A DNA stretch of 64,000 bases from Pseudomonas sp. HMWF032 (GCF_003060885.1 NZ_QAIG01000005.1:668542-732541); one strand, 5' to 3'; counted from the stretch's first letter, positions 28,020 through 38,151 are shown. The notes: generated by a model from the sequence alone, not told the origin. Program-made: numbers and translations.

Positions 28020-29555
28020 ATGGCTATTCGCCGGCTTGCCCTGGTGCTGGGTGATCAGTTGTCCTTCGATCTGCCCAGTCTGCAGGCCCTCGATCCGCAG
28101 CAGGATGCTGTGCTGCTGGCTGAAGTGGCGGCAGAGACCGACTATGTGCCGCACCATCCGCAGAAGATCGCGCTGATTTTCAGTGCCATGCGCCACTTTG
28201 CTGAGGCCCTGCGCGAGCGCGGTTGGCGCGTGCACTACGTCAAGCTGGATGACGCACAGAATAGCGGCTCGCTGCCAGGTGAGTTGCAGCGCTGGGCTAC
28301 GCAGTTGCAGGCGGCCGAGGTGCATCTCACAGAATGCGGAGAGTGGCGGCTGGAGCAGGCTCTGCAGGTTTGTGGCTTACCGATCACCTGGCATGCTGAT
28401 AGCCGTTTTATCTGCGCTCGTGACGAGTTCGCTTGCTGGGCCGAAGGGCGTAAGCAGTTGCGCATGGAGTTCTTCTACCGCGAAATGCGGCGTAAGACCG
28501 GTTTATTGATGAATGGCGACGGCACGCCAGTGGGCGGTGCGTGGAACTTCGATGCGGAAAACCGCAAGGCGCTGCCCAAGCACATTAAGGCGCCGATGGC
28601 GGCGCGCTTCCCGGCGGACGCCATTACCCAGGACGTGCTGAAGCAGGTGGCCGAGCGCTTTAGTCATCATTACGGCAGTCTGGCGTCTTTCGATTACCCG
28701 GTGACCCATGCCGAGGCCGAGGCGCTGTGGCAGCACTTTCTCGATTTCGCTTTGCCGGCTTTTGGCGATTATCAGGACGCTATGGCGGTGGGTGAGCCGT
28801 TTCTGTTCCATGCGCGGATCAGCGCGGCGCTGAACGTTGGTCTGCTGGACGTGCGCCGCCTGTGTGCCGATGTTGAGGCGGCTTACTGGCGCGGTCAGGT
28901 GCCGTTGAACGCCGCGGAAGGCTTTATCCGGCAGTTGATTGGCTGGCGCGAATACGTGCGTGGCATTTACTGGATGCACATGCCGGAGTATGCCGAGCGC
29001 AATGCCTTCGGCAACACTCGGCCGTTACCGGCGTTCTACTGGACCGGCAAGAGCCGCATGAAATGCATGAGTCAGGCCATCGGCCAGACGTTGGAACATG
29101 CCTATGCCCACCACATCCAGCGGCTGATGGTCACCGGCAACTTCGCCCTGCTGGCAGGTATCCAGCCCCGCCAGGTTTGCGACTGGTACCTGGCGGTGTA
29201 CATGGATGCCTTCGATTGGGTCGAGCTGCCCAATACCCTGGGTATGGTGATGCACGCTGATGGTGGCTACCTGGGCTCCAAGCCTTATTGCGCCAGTGGT
29301 CAGTACATCAAGCGCATGTCCAACTACTGCGGTGACTGCGCCTACAAGGTCACGGAAAGCGTGGGTGAGCAGGCCTGCCCGTTCAATGCGCTGTACTGGC
29401 ATTTCCTTATGCGTCACCGCGAGCAGCTGTCCGGTAACCCTCGGTTGGGCATGATCTATCGGGGGTTGGACAAGATGGGGGAGGTCAAGCAGCAGGGGTT
29501 GTGGGCGCGCGGCGAGCAACTGCTGGCGCGGCTGGATGCCGGTGAGGTGATATGA
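28020..29555 (+). CDS. Prokaryotic (6-4) photolyase-type protein with iron-sulfur cluster (FeS-BCP / CryPro family)
   Basis: 511 residues. Proteins of this branch use FAD and light to repair (6-4) photoproducts or act as photoreceptors. The N-terminal Rossmann region ([18 protein letters not shown]) is the photolyase-related domain; the C-terminal half is the helical FAD-binding domain with [13 protein letters not shown]. Four cysteines match the [4Fe-4S] ligands of Agrobacterium PhrB: C387, C437, C440 and C453, with the same 3 and 13 spacings between the last three. The start 28020 is close behind the DUF6482 stop. It overlaps the DUF2256 gene by four bases (ATGA). Repair versus signalling cannot be decided from sequence. 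Confidence 0.92.
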   Translation: MAIRRLALVLGDQLSFDLPSLQALDPQQDAVLLAEVAAETDYVPHHPQKIALIFSAMRHFAEALRERGWRVHYVKLDDAQNSGSLPGELQRWATQLQAAEVHLTECGEWRLEQALQVCGLPITWHADSRFICARDEFACWAEGRKQLRMEFFYREMRRKTGLLMNGDGTPVGGAWNFDAENRKALPKHIKAPMAARFPADAITQDVLKQVAERFSHHYGSLASFDYPVTHAEAEALWQHFLDFALPAFGDYQDAMAVGEPFLFHARISAALNVGLLDVRRLCADVEAAYWRGQVPLNAAEGFIRQLIGWREYVRGIYWMHMPEYAERNAFGNTRPLPAFYWTGKSRMKCMSQAIGQTLEHAYAHHIQRLMVTGNFALLAGIQPRQVCDWYLAVYMDAFDWVELPNTLGMVMHADGGYLGSKPYCASGQYIKRMSNYCGDCAYKVTESVGEQACPFNALYWHFLMRHREQLSGNPRLGMIYRGLDKMGEVKQQGLWARGEQLLARLDAGEVI

Positions 29556-29698
29556 AAAAGGCCGAACTGCCGGTCAAGACCTGTCAGGTGTGCGGCTTAC
29601 CCTTCGCCTGGCGCAAGAAATGGACGCGGTGTTGGGATGAGGTTAAGTACTGCTCGGAACGCTGCCGTCGCCACCGTTCGGCGAGTGCTGGCGGTTAG
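29552..29698 (+). CDS. DUF2256 small zinc-ribbon-like protein
   Basis: 48 residues: [18 protein letters not shown], then WRKKW, then [10 protein letters not shown]. The C-x2-C plus C-x3-C pattern can form a zinc ribbon. DUF2256 proteins are commonly encoded next to photolyase/cryptochrome genes, and here the start codon overlaps the photolyase stop in ATGA, so the two are translationally coupled. Function unknown. Confidence 0.9.
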   Translation: MKKAELPVKTCQVCGLPFAWRKKWTRCWDEVKYCSERCRRHRSASAGG

Positions 29699-29759
29699 AG
29701 CAGGCGGATGCTTTGTGCTAGGCTGGCCGACCTTTTTTAGCCCCTAGCGGAGCCGTGCT

Positions 29760-30377
29760 ATGTCCGATATCAATCTCTCGACTGACGAAACCCGTGTCAG
29801 CTACGGCATCGGCCGTCAACTGGGTGGTCAGCTGCGTGACAATCCACCGCCGGGCGTGAGCCTGGACGCCATCCTGGCGGGGCTGACTGACGCCTTCAGT
29901 GGCCAGCCAAGTCGCGTCAGCGAGGCCGAGCTGTCGGCCAGCTTCAAGGTCATTCGCGACATCATGCAAGCCGAAGCAGCCGCCAAGGCTGAAGCCGCTG
30001 CGGGTGCTGGTCTGGCTTTCCTGGCTGAGAACGGCAAACGTGACGGCATCACCGTGCTGGCTTCCGGTCTGCAGTATGAAGTGCTGACTGCTGGCGAAGG
30101 CGCCAAGCCTTCCCGTGAGGACAGCGTGCGTACTCACTACCACGGCACCCTGATCGACGGCACGGTGTTCGACAGCTCCTATGAGCGCGGCGAGCCGGCT
30201 GAGTTTCCTGTTGGCGGCGTGATCGCCGGTTGGACCGAAGCCCTGCAACTGATGAATGCCGGTAGCAAGTGGCGCCTGTACGTGCCGAGCGAGCTGGCTT
30301 ACGGCGCGCAAGGCGTGGGCAGCATCCCGCCGCACAGTGTGCTGGTGTTTGATGTGGAGCTGCTGGACGTTCTCTAA
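29760..30377 (+). CDS. fklB: FKBP-type peptidyl-prolyl isomerase FklB
   Basis: 205 residues. An N-terminal helical dimerisation domain (about 1-90, starting MSDINLSTDETRVSYGIGRQ) is followed by an alanine-rich linker helix. The C-terminal FKBP domain (about 95-205) contains VRTHYHGTLIDGTVFDSSYE, PVGGVIAGWTEALQLM and PSELAYGAQG. It has no signal peptide, so it is cytoplasmic like E. coli FklB (FKBP22). It is followed by a REP pair. AGCGGAGCCGTGCT precedes the ATG. Confidence 0.95.
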   Translation: MSDINLSTDETRVSYGIGRQLGGQLRDNPPPGVSLDAILAGLTDAFSGQPSRVSEAELSASFKVIRDIMQAEAAAKAEAAAGAGLAFLAENGKRDGITVLASGLQYEVLTAGEGAKPSREDSVRTHYHGTLIDGTVFDSSYERGEPAEFPVGGVIAGWTEALQLMNAGSKWRLYVPSELAYGAQGVGSIPPHSVLVFDVELLDVL

Positions 30378-30390
30378 CGCCTAGTCGGTT

Positions 30391-30446
30391 TCCTTCACGG
30401 GCATGCTGCGCTCTTACTTGTGTAGGAGCGGGTCATGCCCGTGATG
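30391..30446. repeat. Inverted pair of REP sequences (REPIN)
   Basis: TTCACGGGCATGCTGCGCTC and, after a short spacer, TGTAGGAGCGGGTCATGCCC are inverted versions of the same REP type, forming a near-continuous hairpin between the convergent fklB and the small Fur-box gene. Confidence 0.78.
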
Positions 30447-30450
30447 CATT

Positions 30451-30678
30451 TCAGGGGCGCAATGCCCGGGCATAGCAGTAGAGAAACAGGCTGCGCACCA
30501 GCTCCTTGAGCACCAGCGGCTCACTGGAGTTCAGTTCGTGCAGATCCAGGTCACCCTGGTCACGCAGCTCATCCAGCGCATCTTCCTGAAGCAGGGCGCA
30601 GACTTCGCCGGTGTTGCGATTGAGAATGCGCAGGTAGGGGTGTGGGCGGTCCAGCCAAGCATCAATCAAGTACGTCAT
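30451..30678 (-). CDS. Small conserved hypothetical protein, probably iron-regulated
   Basis: 75 residues starting MTYLIDAWLDRPHPYLRIL, with acidic leucine-rich middle LLQEDALDELRDQGDLDLH and basic end YCYARALRP; soluble, no known domain. AAAGGGAGATGAGCT precedes the ATG. A good Fur-box candidate overlaps its promoter. I recall an orthologue in the same place in P. aeruginosa (PA4570) that is strongly induced by iron starvation, which fits, but that is memory rather than data here. Function unknown. Confidence 0.8.
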   Translation of the reverse strand: MTYLIDAWLDRPHPYLRILNRNTGEVCALLQEDALDELRDQGDLDLHELNSSEPLVLKELVRSLFLYCYARALRP

Positions 30679-30703
30679 AGCTCATCTCCCTTTAAATGGT
30701 CAG

Positions 30704-30723
30704 ATGAGAATAATTCCTATTAA
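30704..30723 (-). promoter_or_regulatory. Fur box overlapping the promoter of the small hypothetical gene
   Basis: ATGAGAATAATTCCTATTAA resembles the Fur consensus built from GATAAT repeats. On the minus strand TTGCTA and TATTCT, 16 bases apart, would make a promoter that the site covers, so iron-bound Fur would block it. Confidence 0.62.
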
Positions 30724-30804
30724 ATTAATAGCAAGTACTTATCGCTGCCTTTCGTCGTGGTGCCAGGGTTTGTTGTGTGGTGGGGGGGTAAAACGCGGGC
30801 ACAA

Positions 30805-30831
30805 AAAAACCGATACAAAGTATCGGTTTTT
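30805..30831. terminator. Rho-independent terminator of rpsT
   Basis: AAAAACCGATAC / GTATCGGTTTTT with an AAA loop; A- and T-runs allow it to work in both directions. Confidence 0.92.
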
Positions 30832-30880
30832 CTGTTGGGATTTTCTCGATTGAGTGATCCCCAGTGTTCAGCTTTGCAGC

Positions 30881-31159
30881 TTAAGCTGCTGCAGCTTCGC
30901 CCAAGGCCTTGATGTGGCCATTCAGGCGGCTCTTGTGACGAGCGGCTTTATTCTTGTGGATGATGCCTTTATCGGCCATGCGGTCGATTACTGGCACAGC
31001 CAGGGTGTAAGCGTTTTTAGCCAGATCGAGATCTTTGGCTTCGATAGCCTTGACCACGTTCTTGATGTAGGTACGAACCATGGAGCGCTGGCTGGCGTTA
31101 TGGCTACGACGCTTCTCAGCCTGTTTTGCGCGTTTTTTGGCAGAAGGTGTATTGGCCAC
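30881..31159 (-). CDS. rpsT: 30S ribosomal protein S20
   Basis: 92 residues: [20 protein letters not shown] at the start and [16 protein letters not shown] toward the end, typical of S20, which binds 16S rRNA. The start is a GTG at 31159, preceded by AGGAG at a spacing of 7; the only ATG further upstream would add 13 residues that no S20 has. Non-ATG starts are usual for this gene and limit its translation (known for E. coli, where it is UUG). Ends at a strong terminator. Confidence 0.96.
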   Translation of the reverse strand: MANTPSAKKRAKQAEKRRSHNASQRSMVRTYIKNVVKAIEAKDLDLAKNAYTLAVPVIDRMADKGIIHKNKAARHKSRLNGHIKALGEAAAA

Positions 31160-31336
31160 CGTCAAGCTCCTCGAAAAAAACTGGGGGGTTACAAACAAAT
31201 AAGGCCGCGAATCATGCCGATGTGAGGGAGTACTGTCAAGCCTATTGGCTTTTCCCCGTGCTGGCCTGACCAGTGGCGGGCCGTTACACTCGTCGCTTTT
31301 GCGCGCCAGTGCTCGTTTGTGGAGCAGGGATACTAC

Positions 31337-32881
31337 ATGAATTTGCTCAAGTCGTTGGCTGCTGTCAGCTCCATGACCATGCTCTCGCGGGTTCTGGGGT
31401 TTGTGCGCGATACCATTATTGCCCGCACTTTCGGGGCTGGCGTGGCTTCTGACGCCTTTGTGGTGGCGTTCAAATTACCGAATCTGTTGCGTCGAATTTT
31501 TGCCGAGGGTGCATTTTCCCAAGCCTTTGTGCCGATCTTGGCCGAATATAAAACCCAGCAGGGTGATGAAGCAGCGCGCACATTTTTGGCTTATGTCACT
31601 GGCTTGCTGACACTGGTGTTGGCGTTGGTGACCTTGATCGGGGTTCTCGCGGCGCCCTGGATTGTTTGGGCGTCTGCGCCGGGTTTTGCTGATGAGGCGG
31701 AGCGCTTTGCGCTAACCACCGATCTGCTGCGCATCACCTTTCCTTATATTTTGCTGATTTCCCTCTCATCCTTGGCAGGGGCTGTGCTCAACACCTGGAA
31801 CCGCTTCTCGGTGCCGGCCTTTGTGCCGACACTGCTGAATATCAGCATGATCGTTTTTGCGCTTTTTCTGAGCCCTTATTTCGATCCGCCAATCATGGCG
31901 CTGGGCTGGGCGGTACTGGTGGGCGGTCTGGCACAGCTGCTGTTCCAGCTGCCGCATCTGCACAAGATCGGCATGCTGGTGCTGCCTCGCCTGAATCTCA
32001 AAGACTCGGGCGTTTGGCGCGTACTCAGGCAGATGGGGCCGGCGATATTCGGGGTGTCGGTCAGCCAGATTTCGCTGATCATCAACACCATCTTCGCTTC
32101 CTTTCTGGTCGCAGGCTCTGTTTCCTGGATGTACTACGCCGACCGCTTGATGGAGTTGCCGGCTGGTGTGCTCGGCGTGGCGTTGGGCACCATTCTGCTG
32201 CCGGCTTTGTCGAAAACCCATGCCGGCGCCAGTCGCGAGGACTACTCTAAACTGCTCGACTGGGGTTTGCGCCTGTGTCTGGTGTTGGCGCTGCCCAGTG
32301 CGGTGGCGTTGGCGATTATCTCCGAGCCGCTGATTGCCTCGTTGTTCCAGTACGGCAAGTTCACCGCAGCCGATACCTTGATGACCCAGCGCGCCTTGAT
32401 CGCTTATTCGCTGGGTTTGGTTGGCATCATTCTGGTGAAAATTCTCGCGCCGGCCTTCTACGCCCAGCAGAACATCAAAACCCCGGTGCGTATCGGGCTG
32501 GTGACGCTGTTGGCGACCCAGGTGATGAATGTGCTGTTTATCTTTGTGATTCCCCTGGCGCATGCCGGACTGGCGCTGGCCATTGGCTTGGCCGCCTGTC
32601 TGAATGCTGGGCTGTTGTACTGGCAGCTACGCAAACGTGACATGTTCCAGCCGCAGCCGGGCTGGGTGCTGTTCCTCGGCAAGTTGTTATTGGCGTTGTT
32701 GACGATGGTGGGCGTGCTGCTGCTGGCCATGCAGTACCTGCCAGGCTGGGCGGACGGCACCATGCTCTGGCGTTTGCTGCGCCTGGGTGGGTTGGTTGGC
32801 GTGGGCATGCTGGCTTATTTGGTCGTGTTGGCGCTGCTGGGGTTCCGTTTGAAGGACTTTGCGCGGCGCAGCGCACTCTGA
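31337..32881 (+). CDS. murJ: Lipid II flippase MurJ (MviN)
   Basis: 514 residues of mostly hydrophobic sequence, consistent with 14 transmembrane helices. MurJ moves lipid II across the inner membrane for peptidoglycan synthesis. Recognisable are [53 protein letters not shown] and the [19 protein letters not shown] helix. The start 31337 follows GGAGCAGGGATACTAC. It is divergent from rpsT and followed by the third copy of the dispersed repeat, then ribF. Confidence 0.96.
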   Translation: MNLLKSLAAVSSMTMLSRVLGFVRDTIIARTFGAGVASDAFVVAFKLPNLLRRIFAEGAFSQAFVPILAEYKTQQGDEAARTFLAYVTGLLTLVLALVTLIGVLAAPWIVWASAPGFADEAERFALTTDLLRITFPYILLISLSSLAGAVLNTWNRFSVPAFVPTLLNISMIVFALFLSPYFDPPIMALGWAVLVGGLAQLLFQLPHLHKIGMLVLPRLNLKDSGVWRVLRQMGPAIFGVSVSQISLIINTIFASFLVAGSVSWMYYADRLMELPAGVLGVALGTILLPALSKTHAGASREDYSKLLDWGLRLCLVLALPSAVALAIISEPLIASLFQYGKFTAADTLMTQRALIAYSLGLVGIILVKILAPAFYAQQNIKTPVRIGLVTLLATQVMNVLFIFVIPLAHAGLALAIGLAACLNAGLLYWQLRKRDMFQPQPGWVLFLGKLLLALLTMVGVLLLAMQYLPGWADGTMLWRLLRLGGLVGVGMLAYLVVLALLGFRLKDFARRSAL

Positions 32882-32893
32882 GCATCGGTTTAC

Positions 32894-33120
32894 GATCTGC
32901 TGCGCGTCGGCCCTGCTGCGTTAAAAGCAGGTTCGTAAAGCCGCTTGCGGCTAGCGCGCTTTAGTGCGGCCCGAAGGGCGAGTGAAACGACTCATGCTCC
33001 TGTACAGCCCGTACACTTCGCTTGATTCGCTGCGCTCACCCTGCGGGCCAGCCGTTGGCTGTTGCTCCGCTGCGCTCCGTATCTCGCCTGTTTTTGCCTT
33101 ACAGGACTCTAGCTCGCAAG
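32894..33120. repeat. Dispersed intergenic element, copy C (long form)
   Basis: About 227 bases. It starts CTGCTGCGCGTCGGCCCTGC, continues GCGTTAAAAGCAGGTTCG and AAGCCGCTTGCGGCTA, and ends CTCGCCTGTTTTTGCC and ACAGGACTCTAGCTCGCAAG. The AAAAGCAGG near the start can pair with CCTGTTTTT near the end. It occupies most of the 333-base gap between murJ and ribF; the remainder is the ribF promoter region. Confidence 0.75.
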
Positions 33121-33136
33121 GCTGTAAGCCGATTCT

Positions 33137-33186
33137 ACAGGCAGCTGATTTGCTGCCTGTTGTCCGCTGTCCGGTGTGCGTATAAT
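33137..33186 (+). promoter_or_regulatory. Hairpin and -10 element before ribF
   Basis: ACAGGCAGC / GCTGCCTGT is a perfect 9-base inverted repeat with a 6-base loop (33137-33160). A consensus TATAAT follows at 33181-33186; the best -35 candidates (TTGTCC at 33160, spacing 15) are weak, so an activator or an extended -10 may matter. This is the likely promoter for the ribF-ileS-lspA-fkpB unit. Confidence 0.5.
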
Positions 33187-33214
33187 CGGCCACTTTATGA
33201 GCAAGAAGCGCGTT

Positions 33215-34141
33215 ATGCAGCTGGTTCGAGGCCTACACAACTTGCGGCCCCTGCATCGGGGCTGTGTTGCCACCATCGGGAATTTCGACGGCGTCCATCG
33301 TGGTCATCAGGCCATTTTGGCGCGTCTGCGTGAGCGTTCTGCCGAGCTTGGCGTACCCAGTTGCGTGTTGATTTTCGAGCCGCAGCCGCGCGAGTTTTTT
33401 GCCCCTGAGGTTGCGCCGGCGCGCCTGGCGCGGTTACGTGACAAGGTTGCATTGCTGGCGGCTGAAGGTGTTGATCGGGTTCTGTGCCTGAGTTTCAACC
33501 GGCGCCTGCGGGAACTCAGCGCTGCCGAGTTCGTGCATAGGGTGCTGGTTGAAGGGCTAGGGGTGCAGCACTTGGAGGTGGGTGACGACTTCCGCTTTGG
33601 CTGTGACCGCGCCGGTGACTTTGCTTTTCTGGCTGAGGCCGGTGAGCGCGAAGGCTTCAGCGTCGAGGCTGCTAGCACGGTTGAACTGGACGGTATTCGC
33701 GTCAGCAGTACGCGCGTACGTGAAGCCCTTGATGCCGGTGATTTCGCCTTGGCGCAGCACCTGCTCGGGCGCCCCTTCCAGATCGCTGGGCGGGTGTTGC
33801 ACGGGCAGAAGCTGGGGCGTCAGCTGAATGCGCCGACTGCCAATGTGCAGCTCAAGCGCAAGCGGGTGCCGCTCAAGGGCGTGTACCTGGTCAGCACCGA
33901 GGTTGACGGCCAAACCTGGCCGGGTGTGGCCAACATTGGTGTGCGCCCGAGCGTGGCCGGTGATGGTAGCGCTCATCTGGAAGTGCATTTGCTGGACTTT
34001 GCCGGTGATTTATATGGCCGGCGTTTGACGGTGGCTTTCCACCACAAGCTGCGCGATGAGCAGCGTTTCGCCTCCCTTGAGGCATTGAAGACGGCCATTG
34101 CTGCCGATATTGCTGCCGCCCGTGCCCATTGGCGCGTTTAA
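33215..34141 (+). CDS. ribF: Bifunctional riboflavin kinase / FAD synthetase
   Basis: 308 residues. It converts riboflavin to FMN and then FAD. The N-terminal adenylyltransferase domain has GNFDGVHRGHQAIL near residue 25 and VSSTRVREAL near residue 165; the C-terminal kinase domain has GQKLGRQLNAPTANV and GVYLVSTEVDGQ. The start 33215 gives MQLVRGLHNLRP, the usual pseudomonad N-terminus; an ATG at 33197 would add six residues. First gene of the ribF-ileS-lspA-fkpB group, as in many gammaproteobacteria. Confidence 0.95.
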   Translation: MQLVRGLHNLRPLHRGCVATIGNFDGVHRGHQAILARLRERSAELGVPSCVLIFEPQPREFFAPEVAPARLARLRDKVALLAAEGVDRVLCLSFNRRLRELSAAEFVHRVLVEGLGVQHLEVGDDFRFGCDRAGDFAFLAEAGEREGFSVEAASTVELDGIRVSSTRVREALDAGDFALAQHLLGRPFQIAGRVLHGQKLGRQLNAPTANVQLKRKRVPLKGVYLVSTEVDGQTWPGVANIGVRPSVAGDGSAHLEVHLLDFAGDLYGRRLTVAFHHKLRDEQRFASLEALKTAIAADIAAARAHWRV

Positions 34142-34189
34142 GCCCCCAGCTTCATTGGCTGGGTGCCAATCGCTTACGAAGAGCCTGAC

Positions 34190-37021
34190 ATGACCGATTA
34201 CAAAGCCACGCTTAATCTGCCTGACACCCAATTTCCGATGAAGGCCGGCCTACCGCAGCGCGAGCCGCAGATTCTGCAGCGCTGGAACGAGATTGGCCTG
34301 TATCAGAAGCTGCGCGCGCAAGGCGAAGGTCGGCCGAAGTTTGTTCTGCACGACGGTCCGCCCTATGCCAACGGCAGCATCCACATAGGTCATGCGGTCA
34401 ACAAGATCCTCAAGGACATCATCACCCGCTCGAAAACCCTGGCCGGCTTTGACGCGCCCTATGTGCCGGGCTGGGATTGTCACGGTTTGCCGATTGAGCA
34501 CAAGGTGGAAACCACCTTCGGCAAGAACCAGCCGTCTGACCTGACCCGCGAGCGCTGCCGCACCTATGCCGGAGAGCAGATTGAAGGGCAAAAGGCTGAC
34601 TTTGTGCGCCTGGGTGTGTTGGGTGATTGGGATAATCCGTACAAAACCATGGATTTTGCCAACGAAGCCGGCGAGATCCGCGCGCTGGCTGAAATGGTCA
34701 AGCAAGGGTTTGTGTTCAAGGGCTTGAAGCCGGTCAACTGGTGCTTCGATTGCGGCTCGGCGCTGGCTGAGGCGGAAGTCGAATATCAGGACAAAAAGTC
34801 CGATGCCATCGACGTCGCCTTTGTGGTTGAAGATGCCGGAAAATTGGCCGCCGCATTCGGCTTGGCGAGCTTGCCCAAGCCAGCCTCCATCGTAATCTGG
34901 ACCACTACGCCTTGGACCATCCCGGCTAACCAGGCGCTTAACGTCCATCCTGAATTTACCTACGCGCTGGTCGATGCCGGCGAGCGCCTGCTGCTGTTGG
35001 CCGAAGAGCTGGTGGAAGGCTGCCTGGCCCGTTATGGCCTGCAGGGCGACGTGATCGCCACCGCGCCAGGCGCGGCGCTGGAACTGATCCGCTTCCGTCA
35101 TCCGTTCTATGAGCGCTTCGCACCGGTTTATCTGGCCGACTACGTCGAGCTGGGTGCCGGTACTGGTGTGGTGCACTCGGCCCCGGCCTACGGCGAGGAC
35201 GACTTCCGTTCTTGCAAAGGCTACGGCATGAGCAACGATGACATCCTCAGCCCGGTACAGAGCAACGGCGTGTATGTCAGCGATCTGCCGTTCTTTGGCG
35301 GCCAGTTTATCTGGAAGGCCAACCCGGCCATCGTCGCCAAGCTGGAAGAAGTTGGCGCGCTGCTCAAGTACGAAGCCATCCAGCACAGCTACATGCATTG
35401 CTGGCGCCACAAGACCCCGCTGATCTACCGCGCCACCGCGCAGTGGTTCGTCGGCATGGACAAGCAGCCGAACGAAGGCGGCACCCTGCGTGAGCGCGCG
35501 CTGGCCGCCATCGAGCAAACGCAGTTCGTCCCAGCCTGGGGCCAGGCGCGCCTGCACAGCATGATTGCCGGGCGTCCGGACTGGTGCATCTCGCGTCAGC
35601 GCAACTGGGGTGTGCCAATCCCGTTCTTCCTGCACAAAGCCACGGGCGAGTTGCACCCGCGTAGTGTCGAGCTGATGGAAGAGGTGGCCAAACGTGTCGA
35701 GCACGAGGGCATCGAAGCCTGGTTCAAGCTGGACGCCGCCGAGCTGCTGGGCGATGAAGCCGCCGACTACGACAAGATCAGCGATACCCTCGACGTCTGG
35801 TTTGACTCCGGCACCACCCACTGGCACGTATTGCGCGGTTCGCACCCGCTCGGTCATGCCGAAGGCCCGCGCGCCGATCTGTACCTGGAAGGCTCCGATC
35901 AGCACCGTGGCTGGTTCCATTCCTCCCTGCTAACAGGCGCAGCAATCGACGGCCATGCGCCGTACAAAGAGCTGCTGACCCACGGCTTTGTGGTCGATGA
36001 GAACGGCCGCAAAATGTCCAAGTCGCTGGGCAACGTAGTCGCCCCGCAGGAAGTGAATGACAGCCTGGGCGCCGATATCCTGCGCCTGTGGGTGTCGTCC
36101 ACCGACTATTCCGGCGAGATGGCCGTGTCCAAGGTCATCCTGCAGCGCAGCGCCGATTCCTACCGGCGCATCCGCAACACCGCGCGTTTCCTGCTCTCCA
36201 ACCTCAGCGGTTTCGATCCGGCGCAGCACCTGCTGCCGGCTCAGGACATGCTGGCGCTGGACCGCTGGGCTGTAGATCGCGCCCTGCTGCTGCAGCGCGA
36301 AATTGTCGAAGCTTATGACAGCTACCGCTTCTGGAACGTCTACCAGAAGGTGCACAACTTCTGCGTGCAGGAGTTGGGTGGTTTCTATCTCGATATCATC
36401 AAGGACCGCCAGTACACCACTGCAGCCGACAGCGTGGCGCGACGTTCCTGCCAGACGGCGCTGTTCCATATCGCCGAAGCCCTGGTGCGCTGGATCGCCC
36501 CGGTACTTTCGTTCACCGCTGATGAGCTGTGGGAATACCTGCCGGGTGCGCGCAACGAGTCGGTGATGCTCAATGGTTGGTATCAGGGCCTGGGTGAATT
36601 GCCGAAAGGCTTCGAGCTGGATCGTGCCTTCTGGGAGCGCGTGATGGCGGTCAAGGTCGCGGTGAATAAGGAGATGGAGAACCTCCGTGCGGCCAAGGCC
36701 ATTGGCGGCAACCTGCAGGCGGAAGTGACCCTGTATGCCGAAGACAGCCTGATTGCCGATCTGAACAAACTGGGTAACGAGCTGCGCTTTGTGCTGATCA
36801 CCTCGACTGCCACCCTGGCCCCGCTGGCCAGTGCCCCGAGCGACGCAGTAGACACCGAAGTGAGCGGGCTCAAGCTGAAAGTGCTGAAATCCGCCCATGC
36901 CAAATGCGGACGTTGCTGGCACCACCGTGAAGATGTTGGCATCAACCCGGCCCACCCGGAGATCTGCGGTCGCTGCGTGGACAACATTGAAGGCGCGGGT
37001 GAGGTTCGTCATTATGCTTAA
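34190..37021 (+). CDS. ileS: Isoleucyl-tRNA synthetase
   Basis: 943 residues, the typical pseudomonad length. Class Ia signatures H65-I-G-H68 and K608-M-S-K-S612 are present, with the CP1 editing domain between them, and a C-terminal zinc site of C906, C909, C926 and C929. It charges tRNA-Ile and edits Val-tRNA-Ile. The start [12 protein letters not shown] is used; the alternative at 34163 adds nine unlikely residues. It overlaps lspA by eight bases. Confidence 0.98.
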   Translation: MTDYKATLNLPDTQFPMKAGLPQREPQILQRWNEIGLYQKLRAQGEGRPKFVLHDGPPYANGSIHIGHAVNKILKDIITRSKTLAGFDAPYVPGWDCHGLPIEHKVETTFGKNQPSDLTRERCRTYAGEQIEGQKADFVRLGVLGDWDNPYKTMDFANEAGEIRALAEMVKQGFVFKGLKPVNWCFDCGSALAEAEVEYQDKKSDAIDVAFVVEDAGKLAAAFGLASLPKPASIVIWTTTPWTIPANQALNVHPEFTYALVDAGERLLLLAEELVEGCLARYGLQGDVIATAPGAALELIRFRHPFYERFAPVYLADYVELGAGTGVVHSAPAYGEDDFRSCKGYGMSNDDILSPVQSNGVYVSDLPFFGGQFIWKANPAIVAKLEEVGALLKYEAIQHSYMHCWRHKTPLIYRATAQWFVGMDKQPNEGGTLRERALAAIEQTQFVPAWGQARLHSMIAGRPDWCISRQRNWGVPIPFFLHKATGELHPRSVELMEEVAKRVEHEGIEAWFKLDAAELLGDEAADYDKISDTLDVWFDSGTTHWHVLRGSHPLGHAEGPRADLYLEGSDQHRGWFHSSLLTGAAIDGHAPYKELLTHGFVVDENGRKMSKSLGNVVAPQEVNDSLGADILRLWVSSTDYSGEMAVSKVILQRSADSYRRIRNTARFLLSNLSGFDPAQHLLPAQDMLALDRWAVDRALLLQREIVEAYDSYRFWNVYQKVHNFCVQELGGFYLDIIKDRQYTTAADSVARRSCQTALFHIAEALVRWIAPVLSFTADELWEYLPGARNESVMLNGWYQGLGELPKGFELDRAFWERVMAVKVAVNKEMENLRAAKAIGGNLQAEVTLYAEDSLIADLNKLGNELRFVLITSTATLAPLASAPSDAVDTEVSGLKLKVLKSAHAKCGRCWHHREDVGINPAHPEICGRCVDNIEGAGEVRHYA

Positions 37022-37520
37022 TGGCAGTCGTTTCGGCCGTTTGTCCTGGCTGTGGCTGAGTCTGCTGGTGTTTGTGGTCGATCAGGCGAGCAAGTTCTGG
37101 TTCGACAACAACCTGAGCATGTACCAGCAGATCGTGATAATTCCCGATTACTTCAGCTGGACCCTGGCTTACAACACCGGCGCGGCATTCAGCTTTCTGG
37201 CCGATGCCGCCGGCTGGCAGCGCTGGTTCTTTGCCGCAATTGCCGTGGTGGTGAGCGGGGTGCTGGTGGTCTGGCTCAAACGCCTCAAGTCAGACGAAAC
37301 CTGGCTGGCGGTGGCGTTGGCATTAGTTCTGGGTGGTGCACTGGGTAACCTTGTGGATCGCGTGGTATTTGGTCATGTGGTCGACTTCATCCTGTTGCAT
37401 TGGCATCAGCAGTGGTACTTCCCAGCCTTCAACGTGGCCGATATGGCGATTACCGGTGGTGCCATCCTGCTGGCGCTGGATATGTTCAAAAGTGAAAAGT
37501 CCGGGGAGGCAGGCAAATGA
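37014..37520 (+). CDS. lspA: Lipoprotein signal peptidase (signal peptidase II)
   Basis: 168 residues, four transmembrane helices. It cleaves prolipoprotein signal peptides in the inner membrane. Catalytic aspartates D124 (GHVVDFIL) and D143 (NVADMAI) match the P. aeruginosa enzyme; [10 protein letters not shown] and GNLVDRV are the conserved blocks. The start 37014 overlaps the end of ileS and the stop overlaps the start of fkpB, so all three are coupled. Confidence 0.97.
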   Translation: MLNGSRFGRLSWLWLSLLVFVVDQASKFWFDNNLSMYQQIVIIPDYFSWTLAYNTGAAFSFLADAAGWQRWFFAAIAVVVSGVLVVWLKRLKSDETWLAVALALVLGGALGNLVDRVVFGHVVDFILLHWHQQWYFPAFNVADMAITGGAILLALDMFKSEKSGEAGK

Positions 37521-37954
37521 CTGACGTGCGTATCGGTCCGGGCAGGGAAGTGACCCTGCATTTCGCCCTCAAATTGGACAACGGCGATGTGGTGGACAGT
37601 ACCTTCGATAAACAGCCCGCCACCTTCAAGGTCGGTGACGGCAACCTGCTGCCAGGCTTTGAGCAGGCCATTTATGGCTTGAAAGCGGGCGACAAGCGCA
37701 GCCTGTCGATCAGTCCGGAGCAGGGCTTCGGTCAGGGTAATCCGCAGAATATCCAGGTTATGCCGCGCAGCCAGTTTCAGGATATGGAGTTGTCGGAAGG
37801 TTTGCTGGTGATCTTCAATGATGCCGCCAACGCCGAGTTGCCGGGTGTAGTCAAAGCCTTTGATGATAACCAGGTGACCATCGACTTCAACCACCCGTTG
37901 GCCGGCAAAGTGCTGAGCTTCGAGGTGGAGATTATTGAGGTCAAAGCGCTCTGA
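37517..37954 (+). CDS. fkpB: FKBP-type peptidyl-prolyl isomerase FkpB (SlpA, SlyD-like)
   Basis: 145 residues with a SlyD-like fold: an FKBP barrel (VTLHFALKLDNGDVVDST) interrupted by an insert-in-flap chaperone domain (about 70-125, PEQGFGQGNPQNIQVMPR). It lacks the histidine-rich tail of SlyD. It overlaps lspA by four bases (ATGA). Cytoplasmic folding helper. In other genera it precedes ispH directly, as here. Confidence 0.95.
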   Translation: MTDVRIGPGREVTLHFALKLDNGDVVDSTFDKQPATFKVGDGNLLPGFEQAIYGLKAGDKRSLSISPEQGFGQGNPQNIQVMPRSQFQDMELSEGLLVIFNDAANAELPGVVKAFDDNQVTIDFNHPLAGKVLSFEVEIIEVKAL

Positions 37955-37970
37955 ACAGCGCAATATTTTC

Positions 37971-38038
37971 GTAGGGTGGGTTAGGCATACAGGCGCCGCT
38001 TTAGCCTGCACAGGTTGTTTGGCGCGCCGCAACCCACC
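37971..38038. repeat. GTAGGGTGGGTT inverted repeat
   Basis: GTAGGGTGGGTTAGGC at the left and GCAACCCACC at the right face each other across about 45 bases rich in GCGCC. The same GTAGGGTGGGTTA...AACCCACC signature is common as an intergenic palindrome in many proteobacteria. It separates fkpB from ispH. Confidence 0.65.
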
Positions 38039-38151
38039 ATGATTCCTATGTCGGGCACAGTGCTGGGCTACACGGCATTCGTGGCTTAGACCGCATGTGC
38101 CGCAAACTCAACCGACGGCAACTTTCGTTTACGCGCGCCGAGATAACCAGC

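Noticed and set aside
34250..35920. 556-codon open frame antisense to ileS
   Set aside because: Complete ileS with HIGH and KMSKS motifs lies opposite; the frame is an artefact of high-GC third positions.
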